IMG/VR virus record: IMGVR_UViG_3300025117_001647
Coordinates: 1 to 21,914 of that record
Reading direction: 5' to 3' (one strand)
DNA: 21,914 nucleotides
DNA from: a virus
The notes beneath the pieces are model-generated. The model had not been told where the DNA came from, made no database searches, and worked only from the letters and a program-made list of their open reading frames with translations. The translations under genes were made by a program, and so were the position numbers. Shown piece after piece: positions 13,001-21,560 of the stretch (positions are counted from its first letter, which is position 1; each line of letters starts with the position of its first letter).

Positions 13001-14724
13001 TCGCCGTTGTCGTCCACCCCGGCCGTCTCGGCGTAGCCGTCGTTATAGACCATGATCTCGTCGGCCTCGCCGCGCTGCTCCAGGTTCTGGAACTCGACGC
13101 GGAAGGCATGGACCGGATCGGCATAGGCGATTTCGAACCGGTGATCCTTCAGGTTCACGCCCGTGAACATCTGTTTGGGCACGGGCTTTTCGACCCAGCA
13201 GCTGGCGACCGCCTGCGTCCCGTCCCAGAAGACGCCCGCTCGGCCGGCGCGCTCCAGCAGGGCCAGGGCCTCGGCCTGGGTCCGGTCCTCCTGGATCGGG
13301 ATATGGGCTTCCCACCCATATTCGTCGCACAGCACCGACCAGGCGCGCAGGCCTTGGTCCGCCTGGGCGCTCAACAGGGGCTTGGCGGGCGCCGGGCCCG
13401 TCAGCAGCCACCGGGTCAGGGCGGCCGGATTGGCGGTCGGAACCGGCGGGCCCCATTCCGTTCCGGTCCAGGTCTGACACAGGGGCGTGATCTTGCAGGT
13501 GATGGGCGCCAGATTGCCCTGGTTCAGGGCCGTGGCCCGCACCGCGAACTCGCTGATCGACAGGACTTCGTCCGTCACCGGCTTGCGATAGGCGATGGCC
13601 CGGATCGCCGACCAGGCGACGTCCGTGTGGCGCTTCTCGTTCGTATCCTCCAGGACCGACCGCTTCACCTCGAACTCGTACCGGCCCATCGGCAGGTTCA
13701 GCGACCGGGTGATCCGCAGCGGATCCTTGCTGGACCCGGTCAGGGGGATGGTCAGGCCCGCCGTCCAGGCGCCGGACCCCACGGGGTCGCCGAACTGATC
13801 GACCTCACGATAGCGCACGGTGATCGTGACCGAGGCCGCGATCTTGCGGCCGTCGTCCTTCTGGAAATACAGGCCGCCGGGCAGGTAGAAGTCCAGTTCG
13901 AAGGTCTCGCCCTCGCTGCCGCTGGCCCGAACCACCGGGGTCGCCGTGCTGGTCGTCGCCGTCAGTTCCTCGGGCGCCAGGTCCAACTGGTCGATATCGT
14001 TCGGCACCAGGCTGAAGGTGCGCGGCCCTGGCGTCAGATGGTGCACGAACTTGACGTCGCTCGCGCCCATGCTGCTGACCAGGGTGTCCCCGATCTTCAG
14101 TTCGTCCAGCTGGCACGGGCCATAGTGGTGGGCCAGTATGCCGTAGATCCAGACGTCGTCCCCGATTGCGCGGGTGAAGGTCTTGACCGCCAGGTCCGGG
14201 GCGACGACGCACGGACCCAGCATCAGGGGCGCCATGCCCCACTGGCGATAGGCGTTCGACGCCGACTGCAGGGCGTAGCGGTCGTTGACCTTCTCGGCCG
14301 ACGCCTTGGGCGCGTAGAGGGCGTTGATCGCCATATTGCCCGCCACCATCACGGCGGCAGAGGCGACGCGGGCCAACAACTGGCTGGTGATCGCCCCGCC
14401 CGCGCCGCCGCCGACCCACATGGAGACGGCGATGACCGCGACCTGCAACAGGATCTGGCCCACGTCCTTGCCGCCGCCGCCCCCGCCGCCGTGGGGATAG
14501 ACGACCAGATTGACGATCTGGCCTTCCTCCAGCACGTGATCCAGGGCCTGGTCGCGCGGGATCGCCACGCCGTCGACGTGCAGCTCGGCCTGTCCCAGAT
14601 ATTTGGCCTCGATCCGTCCCTGCGCCACCGCGTCCACCAGCATGGCGCGCACGGTCCGGCCGGCGGGCTGCAGCAGGGTGTCCGGCTCGGCCATCGGCCG
14701 GGGCGTCAGGACGACAGGGATCAT
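10096..14724 (-). CDS. Tail tip/host specificity protein J-like (1542 aa)
   Basis: This is the central tail-tip protein that closes the tail tube and bears the distal fibre. In order: an N-terminal tip domain with a Gly run and a long hydrophobic stretch (about 88-140, VGQILLQVAVIAVSMWVGGG then AVMVAGNMAINALYAP), typical of TipJ-family proteins. The conserved J core follows (RYALQSASNAYRQWGMAPLM and VWIYGILAHHYGP), then further tip domains to about 780, with fibronectin-III-like domains at about 790-990. A coiled coil spans about 1000-1108 (IDADIAALFGDVSDVSAALS and onward). A jelly-roll-like domain lies at about 1110-1300 (HNGTFADYPD to WDRCSIRPATD), and beta-helix-like C-terminal parts follow (DVEIDGNLTLDGTLNGGTK) before a receptor-binding-like end. 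The last 1.3 kb are less GC-rich than the rest. The ATG is 4 bases after the NlpC gene stop. Confidence 0.88.
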   Translation of the reverse strand: MIPVVLTPRPMAEPDTLLQPAGRTVRAMLVDAVAQGRIEAKYLGQAELHVDGVAIPRDQALDHVLEEGQIVNLVVYPHGGGGGGGKDVGQILLQVAVIAVSMWVGGGAGGAITSQLLARVASAAVMVAGNMAINALYAPKASAEKVNDRYALQSASNAYRQWGMAPLMLGPCVVAPDLAVKTFTRAIGDDVWIYGILAHHYGPCQLDELKIGDTLVSSMGASDVKFVHHLTPGPRTFSLVPNDIDQLDLAPEELTATTSTATPVVRASGSEGETFELDFYLPGGLYFQKDDGRKIAASVTITVRYREVDQFGDPVGSGAWTAGLTIPLTGSSKDPLRITRSLNLPMGRYEFEVKRSVLEDTNEKRHTDVAWSAIRAIAYRKPVTDEVLSISEFAVRATALNQGNLAPITCKITPLCQTWTGTEWGPPVPTANPAALTRWLLTGPAPAKPLLSAQADQGLRAWSVLCDEYGWEAHIPIQEDRTQAEALALLERAGRAGVFWDGTQAVASCWVEKPVPKQMFTGVNLKDHRFEIAYADPVHAFRVEFQNLEQRGEADEIMVYNDGYAETAGVDDNGDPVAAATLIEALRLEDGQKTPERAYRDARWELGRRKHQRRFDTWSSDVEAVVCRYGDRVRLAWSRAGGEGGARVRARRWSAGEGSSVTGLRLDREIEMSPGVDYVVDLRLVDQLLTGVPVVNPAVDGPVQTREIIFVDARAAAVAPRRGDMIAFGPVEQVTEDVEILGLEPGEGLTANLTGVRYVAPLLMAGETGPIPELTTRLTLDRLKDPPRPTLLGVQVSVDGVRAGFSLPPWKGSPVTAFTVRWRVKPEAGEQSSWLPLPDLAGDAMTLTTPPLRELPGEDEATRVEIEIRAVTASGQTSPALAFTAVLPVVATPVEAVWSVTPRGTAEDGTSQPVLIVSGTVTDPAVGRVSIAYGLTETGPWNGSYEGPAGTVSHEIKGLVSSVDYWVLITYASPQGVAGGSLVIGPRTTPALSAAIDPATLAAIDADIAALFGDVSDVSAALSDAQDLIDAQGVEIATARGGQANLNARIVQVNQARIDGDASNATAISGLEARTGATEADVIDLEIALAGETTARGEQISQLRSAAIEGALNHNGTFADYPDPAMPSKWGAWNYNAALWDVARVAGRFAQYAFQQHDNLGGVPNDCGIAQSWDNGVPGGLANAAPGYYVLQADCRLPAGGWGGAGVFVYSPSGSDGRISFATDPDTNGAVGNSVSVGASRSWRKLIRLDTVPNGRLVFHLMTQWAGFDGAKDPKIIIWDRCSIRPATDAEIAAGTVLPGLSATVTEHSLSIIDLELQAALASYEVVANASGGQPAILRLVSSTAGGYAVLAGPKVVLGTLDGSTLIEVLSIYGTKARFSGDVEIDGNLTLDGTLNGGTKIIKGTVRPAASSYAAGTVTLSGTTPSTVAEVVIETSGSPVIVEFLALMDMKHEPASSFTMYVELRRQLVDGSNDLQVQYEFVNGAGDTADNFTGKWPIKIKDTYAGAGTWRYYVRVWVSASNMTVKDIRNRFMSAEEDLTNT

Positions 14725-14728
14725 GCGG

Positions 14729-15256
14729 TCAGGCGCTCTCGAGAGTGACGAAGGCGGGGACGAAGGCCCCGTTCAGGCGATACCGGCCGGCGACCTCTTC
14801 CAGGTTCAGCAGCTGGGTTCCGATCCCGACATCCGCATGGACGACCAGGGTCGGGGAAATCATGAAGCCGACATGACCGGCGACGCCCAGGAACGTCAGC
14901 CAGGCCAGGGCCCCGGCCTGGGGCGGAACCGGCTTCCACGACGCCAGCCCCTCGGCCAGCAGCCGCGCCCGTTCGGCCCGGCCGCTGCGGGCGACGATCT
15001 CCGATTCATACAGGTCGGCATAGTCGGGCAGGTCGATCCCGCACCATTCGCGGTAACACCACCGCGCACAGCCGCGGCAGTCCCAGCCGTCGGGCGTATC
15101 GCCCTTGGGCAGGAAGGGCCGGCCGATGATGGCGGCGGCCCGTTCGGGCAGGTCGGACGGCAGTCTCAGGATCATTTCGGTACGATCACCGATATGATCG
15201 GCCGGGCCGCGCAGAACCATTTCGGCGGCTTCACCGATATGGTCGACGGGGGCCAT
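14729..15256 (-). CDS. Tail-tip NlpC/P60 peptidase (175 aa)
   Basis: This is a cysteine peptidase of the tail tip, counterpart of lambda K and of gene transfer agent tail peptidases, probably locally cleaving peptidoglycan during DNA entry. Catalytic candidates are Cys60 in GWDCRGCARWCYREWCGI, His129 in AGHVGFMI and His141 in VVHADVG. Extra cysteines 63, 67 and 72 are unusual for the family. The position directly before gene J supports the call. The start at 15256 forms a TGATG overlap with the upstream stop. The first 34 residues contain two copies of a 15-aa unit (DHIGEAAEMVLRGPA and DHIGDRTEMILRLPS); homologues may begin at the second Met of that unit (position 15175), so a shorter form is possible. 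Confidence 0.85.
   Translation of the reverse strand: MAPVDHIGEAAEMVLRGPADHIGDRTEMILRLPSDLPERAAAIIGRPFLPKGDTPDGWDCRGCARWCYREWCGIDLPDYADLYESEIVARSGRAERARLLAEGLASWKPVPPQAGALAWLTFLGVAGHVGFMISPTLVVHADVGIGTQLLNLEEVAGRYRLNGAFVPAFVTLESA
15155..15244 (-). repeat. 45-bp imperfect tandem duplication
   Basis: Two adjacent 45-base units (15200-15244 and 15155-15199) encode DHIGEAAEMVLRGPA and DHIGDRTEMILRLPS at the N-terminus of the NlpC/P60 tail peptidase. The units share the GATATG and ATTTCGG blocks on the plus strand. They look like an in-frame slippage duplication that has since diverged. Confidence 0.6.
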
Positions 15257-15723
15257 CAGAACGCCCCCGGCACGGTCGAGGGCGTATAGGAGACGGCGCA
15301 GGCCGGCTCCTCGTTGAAGTCGCGCGGGCGGATCACGGCGGCGATCCGGCTGCTGTCGCCCTCCACGCTCGGCACCTTGGCGCTCAGGATGGCGTTCTCG
15401 ACCACGTCCGGGTCGTCCACCCGCACCAGCTGCAGATCGATCTCCGGCGGGTCGTTGGCGGCGTCGCAGGCCTGTTCGATCCGGCGGTCGACGTTCTGCA
15501 CCGTCAGCCGCCCCTCGCCGAAGGCCGTATCCTTCGACGCTCCGGCCCAGGCCAGCTGAAACGGATAGAAGGGATAGTCGTCCCCGTTCGACGTCACCCC
15601 GTCGGGCCAGTCGGTGGCGCGGATCGGATCGGGATGGGCGTCGGACCTCAGGGTCACCAGCTGGGCCACCGGCGACGGCTCACCGCGCCAGGCGGCCTCG
15701 ATGAAGGCTTCGGTCACGGCCAT
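15256..15723 (-). CDS. DUF1833-like tail protein (155 aa)
   Basis: This is a beta-rich minor tail protein matching the pattern of the DUF1833 family: QLVTLRSDAHPDPIRATDWP, VTSNGDDYPFYPFQLAWAGA, FGEGRLTVQNVDRRI and PPEIDLQLVRVDDPDVVENA. Such proteins sit between the M-like protein and the NlpC peptidase in tail operons, the position of lambda L, and likely form the baseplate hub with them. The start at 15723 overlaps the upstream stop (TGATG). An open extension to 15822 is an Arg-rich shadow. The C-terminal FNEEPACAVSYTPSTVPGAF is ordinary. Confidence 0.75.
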   Translation of the reverse strand: MAVTEAFIEAAWRGEPSPVAQLVTLRSDAHPDPIRATDWPDGVTSNGDDYPFYPFQLAWAGASKDTAFGEGRLTVQNVDRRIEQACDAANDPPEIDLQLVRVDDPDVVENAILSAKVPSVEGDSSRIAAVIRPRDFNEEPACAVSYTPSTVPGAF

Positions 15724-16643
15724 CAGGCGGTCTCCAACCACAGGTTCAGACTGACCGTCGCCACCTCGCCCTTGTCCTCCGTCAGGCGCGGCTGACCGTC
15801 GACGGCGAACCGGGCGACGCACAGCCGGTCGCTGCCCGGCTCCACGATCCAGAAATCGCCCGGCGTCGTGCGCCAGAAATCGTCCAGCACCGCCCGCTCA
15901 TAGGGGTCGCACCGCACCGATCCGGCGAACTGGCGCGCCGGCGACAGGCCGGTGCGGCGCATGGCCGGACGGCCGGGGCTCTCGCCCTGGAACTCGACGC
16001 CTGAGGGCAGGGGCTCCCCGTCCGGACCCAGGTCGAACGACCTCAGTTCGTGGGGCCAGGCGGGCAGCTGCAGATCCTCCGACACATGCAGGCCGGGCTG
16101 CCACGACAGGGGCTCGCTCCGTCCGGGCGGGACCGCAGCGATCTGCGGCTTCAGCAGGGCGATGACCACCGCCGCGCCCGACGCCGCCGGCGTCACCGAC
16201 AGTCTCAGGTCCGCCGACACCGCCCCGGCGGGCGGGGTCAGCCTTTGCCGCGCCGTGGGCCAGGTGCTGCGCACCCCCTTCAGCCCGACGCCATGGCGCG
16301 TAATCTGCGGCTCGCGCAGGCTCAGGGTCTCGCTTGCGATCACCCCGCCGCCCGCCGCATGCCAGACCACCGTCGCGACCACCGGCGTGATCACGCCTGC
16401 GACCGTGGCCAGGGCGCACAGGCTGACCTCGACCTCGACCCCGGCCGTCACGGCCGCGCGATGGGCCGCATCGACCGAGACCGTCTGGGTCTGGTTCGTC
16501 GCCGTGGTGGCGCCCGTCGCGACCAGGGCCGCGCGACCGGGCGAGCCGCGAACGGTATCGTCGACGGACAGGCTCAGCTGGGCCGTCTTGGTCCAGCCGG
16601 TCGTCCCGTCCAGAAAGCCGGCGTTGGTCAGGGTGTTGGCCAT
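15723..16643 (-). CDS. Minor tail protein with jelly-roll N-terminus and M-like C-terminus (306 aa)
   Basis: This is a tail-tip protein in two parts. Residues 1-170 read like a carbohydrate-binding-type beta sandwich (NAGFLDGTTGWTKTAQLSLS, AALVATGATT, TQTVSVDAA, and RLSVTPAASGAAVVIALLKP), the fold often used for glycan or surface decoration. Residues 190-306 (ELRSFDLGPDGEPLP, RCDPYERAVLDDFWRTTPGD and VATVSLNLWLE) resemble the lambda M-type tail protein. It starts with a TGATG overlap at the tape measure stop and ends in the same way into the DUF1833-like gene. The jelly-roll addition is unusual for this position but fits with receptor or surface contact at the tail tip. Confidence 0.75.
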   Translation of the reverse strand: MANTLTNAGFLDGTTGWTKTAQLSLSVDDTVRGSPGRAALVATGATTATNQTQTVSVDAAHRAAVTAGVEVEVSLCALATVAGVITPVVATVVWHAAGGGVIASETLSLREPQITRHGVGLKGVRSTWPTARQRLTPPAGAVSADLRLSVTPAASGAAVVIALLKPQIAAVPPGRSEPLSWQPGLHVSEDLQLPAWPHELRSFDLGPDGEPLPSGVEFQGESPGRPAMRRTGLSPARQFAGSVRCDPYERAVLDDFWRTTPGDFWIVEPGSDRLCVARFAVDGQPRLTEDKGEVATVSLNLWLETA

Positions 16644-19600
16644 CAGCGGCGCCTCTTCGCGGGTGTCTGGCCCAGGGATTTCGCCAGCGACCCCTTGGCG
16701 CCCATTTCCTTGACCTTGTTCTCGACCGCACGGCCCAGCACCAGGTCGAACCCGTCGGGCGTCCGGGTCACGGACTTCTGCTCGACCGGCTCGCCGGTCT
16801 CGTTCTTGATATTGACCACCAGATCGCCCTTGCCGCCGCGCGAGGCCTCGGCCGAGGATCGGTCATTGTCGGCCGTCTGGGCCGGATAGGCGTAGCCCAT
16901 GTCGCCGGACAGGAAGTCTCTCGCGATCAGGTCCGACATGACCCCGCCGGGCAGGCCGCCGGCCGCAAAGGCCGGAACCCCCGCCCTCAGGGCTTCGGTC
17001 AGGCTCATCCCTGCGTTCAGGGCCTGCAACAGGGGCAGGTTACGGCCGGTCGCCTCGGCGTTGCTGATGAACTCCCGGTTCGACACCCGGGCCAGGATCC
17101 GGTCGTCGCGCGGACCGCCCGGCCCCCGGATCAGTCCGGGCGCAAGGGCCATGGCCACAAGCCCCGGATAACCGCCGCCGGCGAAGCCCGGCAGGCCGCC
17201 GTCGCGATACACGCCGCCCCCGCTGACCGGCGCGGTCGTCGCCGCGCTGCTCGATCCGCCGAAGCCGAAAACCGACAGGACCGAAGACCACAGACCGCCC
17301 GTTCCGTCGCCGCTGACCAGGGACCGCAGGGCCGTCCTGATCGCCAGGTTCAGCGGATTGCTGACCAGCTCCTGCCAGATCGACCGCAACAGATCCTCGC
17401 CGAACCGGCGGCCCAGGTCGGACGGATCGCCGCCCATGGCCAAATCTTCCAGCGTCCCGGTGATGCTGTCGGCCAGTTCGCGTTCCTGATCCAGGCGCTG
17501 CTGGAACCGCGCCTCCCAGGCCGCCTCGTCGTCGTCCCTCTGACGGCGCCAGATGTCGGCGATCTGCTCGGCGTTCTCGACATTGATCGCCACGCGCGCG
17601 GCGGCGATCCGCTCGGCCGCGTCCCGGTCGGCCTGCTCGCGGGTCTTCAGCCCGTCCGCGACCGCCTTGTCCTGTTCGGCGCGGATGCGCCGCTCGACCT
17701 CGGCCTCGATCCGCGTCCGGGCCGCGCCCCATTCGCTCAGGGCGGCCTCGAGGTCGAACCCCATCTCGCCGATATCGGGCCGCCATTTCTGCGGCGTGCG
17801 ACCCATGTCGGCCAGGGTGCGCTGGGTCACGTCCTGCACCACCGGCCGGACCGCGTTCAGCGCCTCCTGCGACCGGCGTTGCGCCTCCTGGGCCCGAATC
17901 AGGTTCAGATAGGCGGCGGCCGCCTCGTCGGTGATGGCCGCGCCCTGACGGCGTTGCTCGGCGATCTCGCGCTCGGCCTGGGCCACGGCGACGCTTTCGC
18001 CCCGGCTGTCGGCCAGTTTCTCGGCCCAGCGCTGATCGGCCTGGGTCGCCTGGGACGTCGCCAGGGCCGTGGCCAGAGTCTGGGCGGCCTGGGCCGCCAG
18101 GGCCGCGCGGGTCTGATCCGTTTCGGCGACCAGACTGTCCTTGGCGGTCGAAATCGCCTGGATCTGCTCCAGATAGGCGGCGGCCGCCCGCGCTTCGTCT
18201 TCTGACCGGGCGACGAAGGCCTGATCGCCGTCGTACAGCTTGCCGTCGCGCACGCTGAACCGGGCGTCGGCGGCCGGCGTCCGCCCCATCAGCTGGCTGA
18301 CCTGGGCCGCCTCGGCGACACGCTGCAGAATCGACAGGATGGACCGGTCTTCCGACGACATCTTGCCGGCCTTGCCGCCGCCGGACGCGCTGGGCGCCGC
18401 CCGCGTCGGGGCGTCTCCCGTCATCGTCAGCTCCAGGGCCGCTTCCTGCGACCGCCGCAGGGCCGAAACCACCTCGGCATGGGCCGTGCTGTTCGGATTG
18501 GCCCTCAGGGTGGCTTCCGCTCCCGCCACCCGGCCCGACAGGCCCTGCAGTTGCTGGGTCGCCCAGGCCTGGTTCTGTTCGATCATCCGCGCATTGGCGG
18601 CCCGCTGATCGGCCGTCAGGGCGCCGCCGGCGTCGTTGCGGCCGGTCTGGTTCTGCTGGGCCCGGCGGCGGGTGTCCAGCACCCGCGCGCGCGCGTCCAG
18701 AACGAACTGTTCCTGCTCCGCCTTCCACAGGTCGCGCTGTCCCGCCGCGACCACCGCCCGCAGATCGCGGGCGCGCACGTCGGACGTCGGATCCATGACC
18801 CAGCTGGAGCCCGGATAGGGCGAGCCGCGACCGGCGGAGGCCTCGGAGGCGGCGGCGCGGGCCTGGGCGGCCTGCAGCGAAGCCTTGGCGTCTTCCAGGG
18901 CGGCGGCGGCCTTCTCCCGGTGCGCGGCGGCGGCCGCCTGAAGGGCGGGCACTTCGGACCAGGTGGCGCTGGCCAGTTGGTCGCTGATCGCCCGCAGTTC
19001 GTCGGACACGACCACCGTGTCGCGCAGGGTTCGGACCTTCTCTTCCCAGGCCTGCTGACTTTGCCAGACGGCGTAGATCAGACCGCCCAGGGCGATCGTC
19101 AGCACCCCGACCCCGCCGCCCAGAAGCGCGTAGACGCCGGCCAGACCCCGGCCGATCGCGGCCTTGACGGCATAGGCGTTGCTGACCTGGCTGGTCACCG
19201 CCAGCTCGGCCTGTTGCGCGATGGCGCTGCGGGTGACGGCGGCCGTATTGGCGTTGGTCGCGGCCGTCGCGGCCGACTTGGCGGCGGCTTCTGCCCGTTC
19301 GGCGGCCGTGACCAGGGCGCTGGCGCGGGCCTCGGCCTCGGACACCAGAACCGCCTGGGTTCCGGCGGCGGCCTTCAGGCGCGTCACCTCGGCCGAGGCG
19401 GCGTCGGCGGCGGCGCGCGCGGCCGTGGCGGTGCGGGCGCGGATCTCGGCCTGGGCCTTCAGGTCGACGGCGCGGGCCTCGGCGGTCGTGGCGGCGGCCC
19501 GGTCGCTGATCGCGGCGGCGGCGCCGACGCCGTCGACGGCGGCTCCGGCGGTAAAGACCCCGTTAGCGCGGAAGGCCTGGACCGCGCCATAGGCTTCGCG

Positions 19601-20860
19601 CGCCTTCAGGGCGGCCGTGGCGAACCCGGCGGCCAGCACCTCCCCGGCCTTCAGGGCGATCAGGGCCTGGGCGGCCGAAACGATCAGGTCGAAGTTTTCG
19701 ACCACCCCGCCCGCCAGACGTCCGGCCGTCTCCAGGACGTCGCCGAACAACTGGCCCGCGCGAATGGCGGGCTCCAGGCTCGACGGGTCCAGCAGCACCT
19801 GTTCTCGGAAGCCGTCCAGCTTGGTCGTCAGGTCGTTCAGGAAGCCGAAGACCCCCTGCTGCAGGCCGGTCGTCTGGGCCAGCTGGCCCACGGTCCGGGT
19901 GATGGTGTCGCGCAACACCTGCCAGCCCTGCTGGGCCGTCTTGGGCGCGCTGATGAAATCCTTCTCGATCTGCGGCTCGGCGCGCAGCAGGGCGGCGACC
20001 AGCTTCTCGGCCGTGATCGCCCCTTCCTCGCCCAGCTTGCGCAGCTGCCCGAAGGCCACGCCCACCTTGCCGTTGATCTCCAGGTTCTGGGCGATGTAGC
20101 GCAGCAGCAGCGGGCTGCTTTCCAGCATGGAGCGCAGTTCGTCGCCGCGCAGCACGCCCGAGGCGATGGCCTGGCTGAACTGGATGGTCGAGGCGATGCT
20201 TTCCGACGCCGTCGCGCCCTGGATGGCCAGGGCCTTGGACGTGGCTTCCGTGATCCTCAGGGCGTCGGCCTGGGCCCGGCCCATGTCGCTGACCGCCGGG
20301 GTGATCCGCACGAACAGGCTCGACAGACCCTCGACCGAGGTCCGGGCCTCGCGCGCGCTCTCGTACAGGGCCTGCTGGTTCTGGGCCGCCGCCACCGTCC
20401 CGTAGGAAAAGATCTTCAACCGCGAGGCCATGGCCGCATAGGCGTCGGCGCCGCGCAGGATGTCGCCGGCATAGGCGGCGGCGGCGATCCCGGCCGTGGT
20501 CAGGGCGGCGGCCCCGCCCAGAATGGCGATATTGCTGGCCCGGCTCAGCAGGCCCATCCGTTCGGAGGCCGAGGCGACCGACATCAGGCCCGAGGCCGCG
20601 CCGGGCGCGCGCGAGACGATCCCCGCCAGGCCGGCGCCCAGCGGCCCCAGAGCGCCCGTCATCATGGCGATCTGACCGGCCGAGGCCGCGCTGACCGTGC
20701 CCAGCAGGCCGCCGCCGCGCTGGGCGGCGTTATAGACGGGGATCAGGCCGGCGACCTCGCGCTTCTGTTCCGCCAGGGCCTGGGTCAGGGTGCGGACGCG
20801 CGGGGTCTCGCGCTCGATCCCCGTCGTGCGGAAATCAAGCTCGGCGACGCGTCTGGCCAT
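16643..20860 (-). CDS. Tail tape measure protein (1405 aa)
   Basis: This is the tape measure that sets tail length and is threaded out of the tail at infection. The N-terminal region carries the lambda-H-like tape measure domain (about 130-320; RLKIFSYGTVAAAQNQQALY, LFVRITPAVSDM and GVLRGDELRSMLESSPLLLR). Hydrophobic stretches lie at about 105-133 and 573-607 (ALLGGGVGVLTIALGGLIYA), and an Ala-rich heptad region at about 450-570 is coiled-coil-like. The middle is helical with many Ala/Gln/Arg, and the C-terminus is glycine-rich and tail-attached (LPGFAGGGYPGLVA and VSNREFISNAEATGRN). By the lambda rule of about 0.15 nm per residue it suggests a tail near 200 nm. AGGGA lies 7 bases before the ATG at 20860. 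Its stop overlaps the next gene as TGATG. Confidence 0.9.
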   Translation of the reverse strand: MARRVAELDFRTTGIERETPRVRTLTQALAEQKREVAGLIPVYNAAQRGGGLLGTVSAASAGQIAMMTGALGPLGAGLAGIVSRAPGAASGLMSVASASERMGLLSRASNIAILGGAAALTTAGIAAAAYAGDILRGADAYAAMASRLKIFSYGTVAAAQNQQALYESAREARTSVEGLSSLFVRITPAVSDMGRAQADALRITEATSKALAIQGATASESIASTIQFSQAIASGVLRGDELRSMLESSPLLLRYIAQNLEINGKVGVAFGQLRKLGEEGAITAEKLVAALLRAEPQIEKDFISAPKTAQQGWQVLRDTITRTVGQLAQTTGLQQGVFGFLNDLTTKLDGFREQVLLDPSSLEPAIRAGQLFGDVLETAGRLAGGVVENFDLIVSAAQALIALKAGEVLAAGFATAALKAREAYGAVQAFRANGVFTAGAAVDGVGAAAAISDRAAATTAEARAVDLKAQAEIRARTATAARAAADAASAEVTRLKAAAGTQAVLVSEAEARASALVTAAERAEAAAKSAATAATNANTAAVTRSAIAQQAELAVTSQVSNAYAVKAAIGRGLAGVYALLGGGVGVLTIALGGLIYAVWQSQQAWEEKVRTLRDTVVVSDELRAISDQLASATWSEVPALQAAAAAHREKAAAALEDAKASLQAAQARAAASEASAGRGSPYPGSSWVMDPTSDVRARDLRAVVAAGQRDLWKAEQEQFVLDARARVLDTRRRAQQNQTGRNDAGGALTADQRAANARMIEQNQAWATQQLQGLSGRVAGAEATLRANPNSTAHAEVVSALRRSQEAALELTMTGDAPTRAAPSASGGGKAGKMSSEDRSILSILQRVAEAAQVSQLMGRTPAADARFSVRDGKLYDGDQAFVARSEDEARAAAAYLEQIQAISTAKDSLVAETDQTRAALAAQAAQTLATALATSQATQADQRWAEKLADSRGESVAVAQAEREIAEQRRQGAAITDEAAAAYLNLIRAQEAQRRSQEALNAVRPVVQDVTQRTLADMGRTPQKWRPDIGEMGFDLEAALSEWGAARTRIEAEVERRIRAEQDKAVADGLKTREQADRDAAERIAAARVAINVENAEQIADIWRRQRDDDEAAWEARFQQRLDQERELADSITGTLEDLAMGGDPSDLGRRFGEDLLRSIWQELVSNPLNLAIRTALRSLVSGDGTGGLWSSVLSVFGFGGSSSAATTAPVSGGGVYRDGGLPGFAGGGYPGLVAMALAPGLIRGPGGPRDDRILARVSNREFISNAEATGRNLPLLQALNAGMSLTEALRAGVPAFAAGGLPGGVMSDLIARDFLSGDMGYAYPAQTADNDRSSAEASRGGKGDLVVNIKNETGEPVEQKSVTRTPDGFDLVLGRAVENKVKEMGAKGSLAKSLGQTPAKRRR

Positions 20861-20902
20861 CGGCTATCCCTGAAGCCGCATCGGCGGCGATTGAATGTGT
20901 GA

Positions 20903-21550
20903 TCAGAAGCCCGCGCGAGCGGCCTCGGCGGCGCGTTTGGCGGCCTTGCGGTCCAGGATGTCGCCCCAGACCGTCTCCATCCGGGCGGCGTGGCGATTGT
21001 GCAGCCCGTCCAGGTCCAGCCGCTTGGGCATCTTGGCGGACGGCTTCCAGATGTAGAGCGGGACCGGGTCTTCGTAGCTGTTCCGGCGCCCCAGGATCAG
21101 GACGCTGGTCTTTCCGGCGATGGGGGCGAAGGACAGGTCCCAGCCCATGGCCTCCGCCTCGGCGGGCCAGGCGAACCGACGACCGTTCGCGGCGATGGGC
21201 GCGCCGTCCTTGATCGGGATCGACACCCCCGGCCGGCCGCTGGCGCGGACCACCGGCGCCGTGTCGAAGACCCACAGCAGGTTCACTTCCCCGCTGCGCT
21301 TCTTCGAATAGATGGCCTTGCTGTCGACCCGGTAATGACCCCTGGCCACGCGCTTCAGCCGGATGCTCTTGGAAAAGCTGCCGGCGTCCCAGACCCGCCA
21401 TTCCGCGCCGAAATTCTTGCGAACGATGCGCCGCAGTTCGGCGGCCGTATTGCGGGCCGTGACCCGCACCGTATCTTCGCTGGCGAAGGCCCCGTCGCGG
21501 GCGCTGTCCGCCACGAACTCCGACAGGTCGTCGAACCCCCTGGCCTTCAT
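20903..21550 (-). CDS. DUF6441-like tail protein (215 aa)
   Basis: This is a phage protein resembling the DUF6441 family. The pattern is a charged helical N-terminus (ASEDTVRVTARNTAAELRRI), IYSKKRSGEVNLLWVFDTAP, VSIPIKDGAPIAANGRRFAW, and a C-terminal PLYIWKPSAKMPKRLDLDGL followed by a basic helix. Such proteins are encoded just before the tape measure and may act in tail assembly or be a structural minor tail component. The ATG at 21550 overlaps a TGA in another frame. The 42-base gap to the tape measure start contains only its ribosome binding site. Confidence 0.75.
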   Translation of the reverse strand: MKARGFDDLSEFVADSARDGAFASEDTVRVTARNTAAELRRIVRKNFGAEWRVWDAGSFSKSIRLKRVARGHYRVDSKAIYSKKRSGEVNLLWVFDTAPVVRASGRPGVSIPIKDGAPIAANGRRFAWPAEAEAMGWDLSFAPIAGKTSVLILGRRNSYEDPVPLYIWKPSAKMPKRLDLDGLHNRHAARMETVWGDILDRKAAKRAAEAARAGF

Positions 21551-21560
21551 CCGTCCGCCC

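Noticed and set aside
11383-14748. Plus-strand open frame of 1121 codons opposite gene J
   Set aside because: It is Arg/Gly/His/Asp-rich with no recognisable domain, and is the antisense shadow of a well-supported tip protein in GC-rich DNA where stops are rare.
18479-20902. Plus-strand open frame of 807 codons opposite the tape measure gene
   Set aside because: Its Gly/Arg/Gln-rich low-complexity sequence is the antisense image of the Ala-rich tape measure protein, with no binding site or family resemblance.
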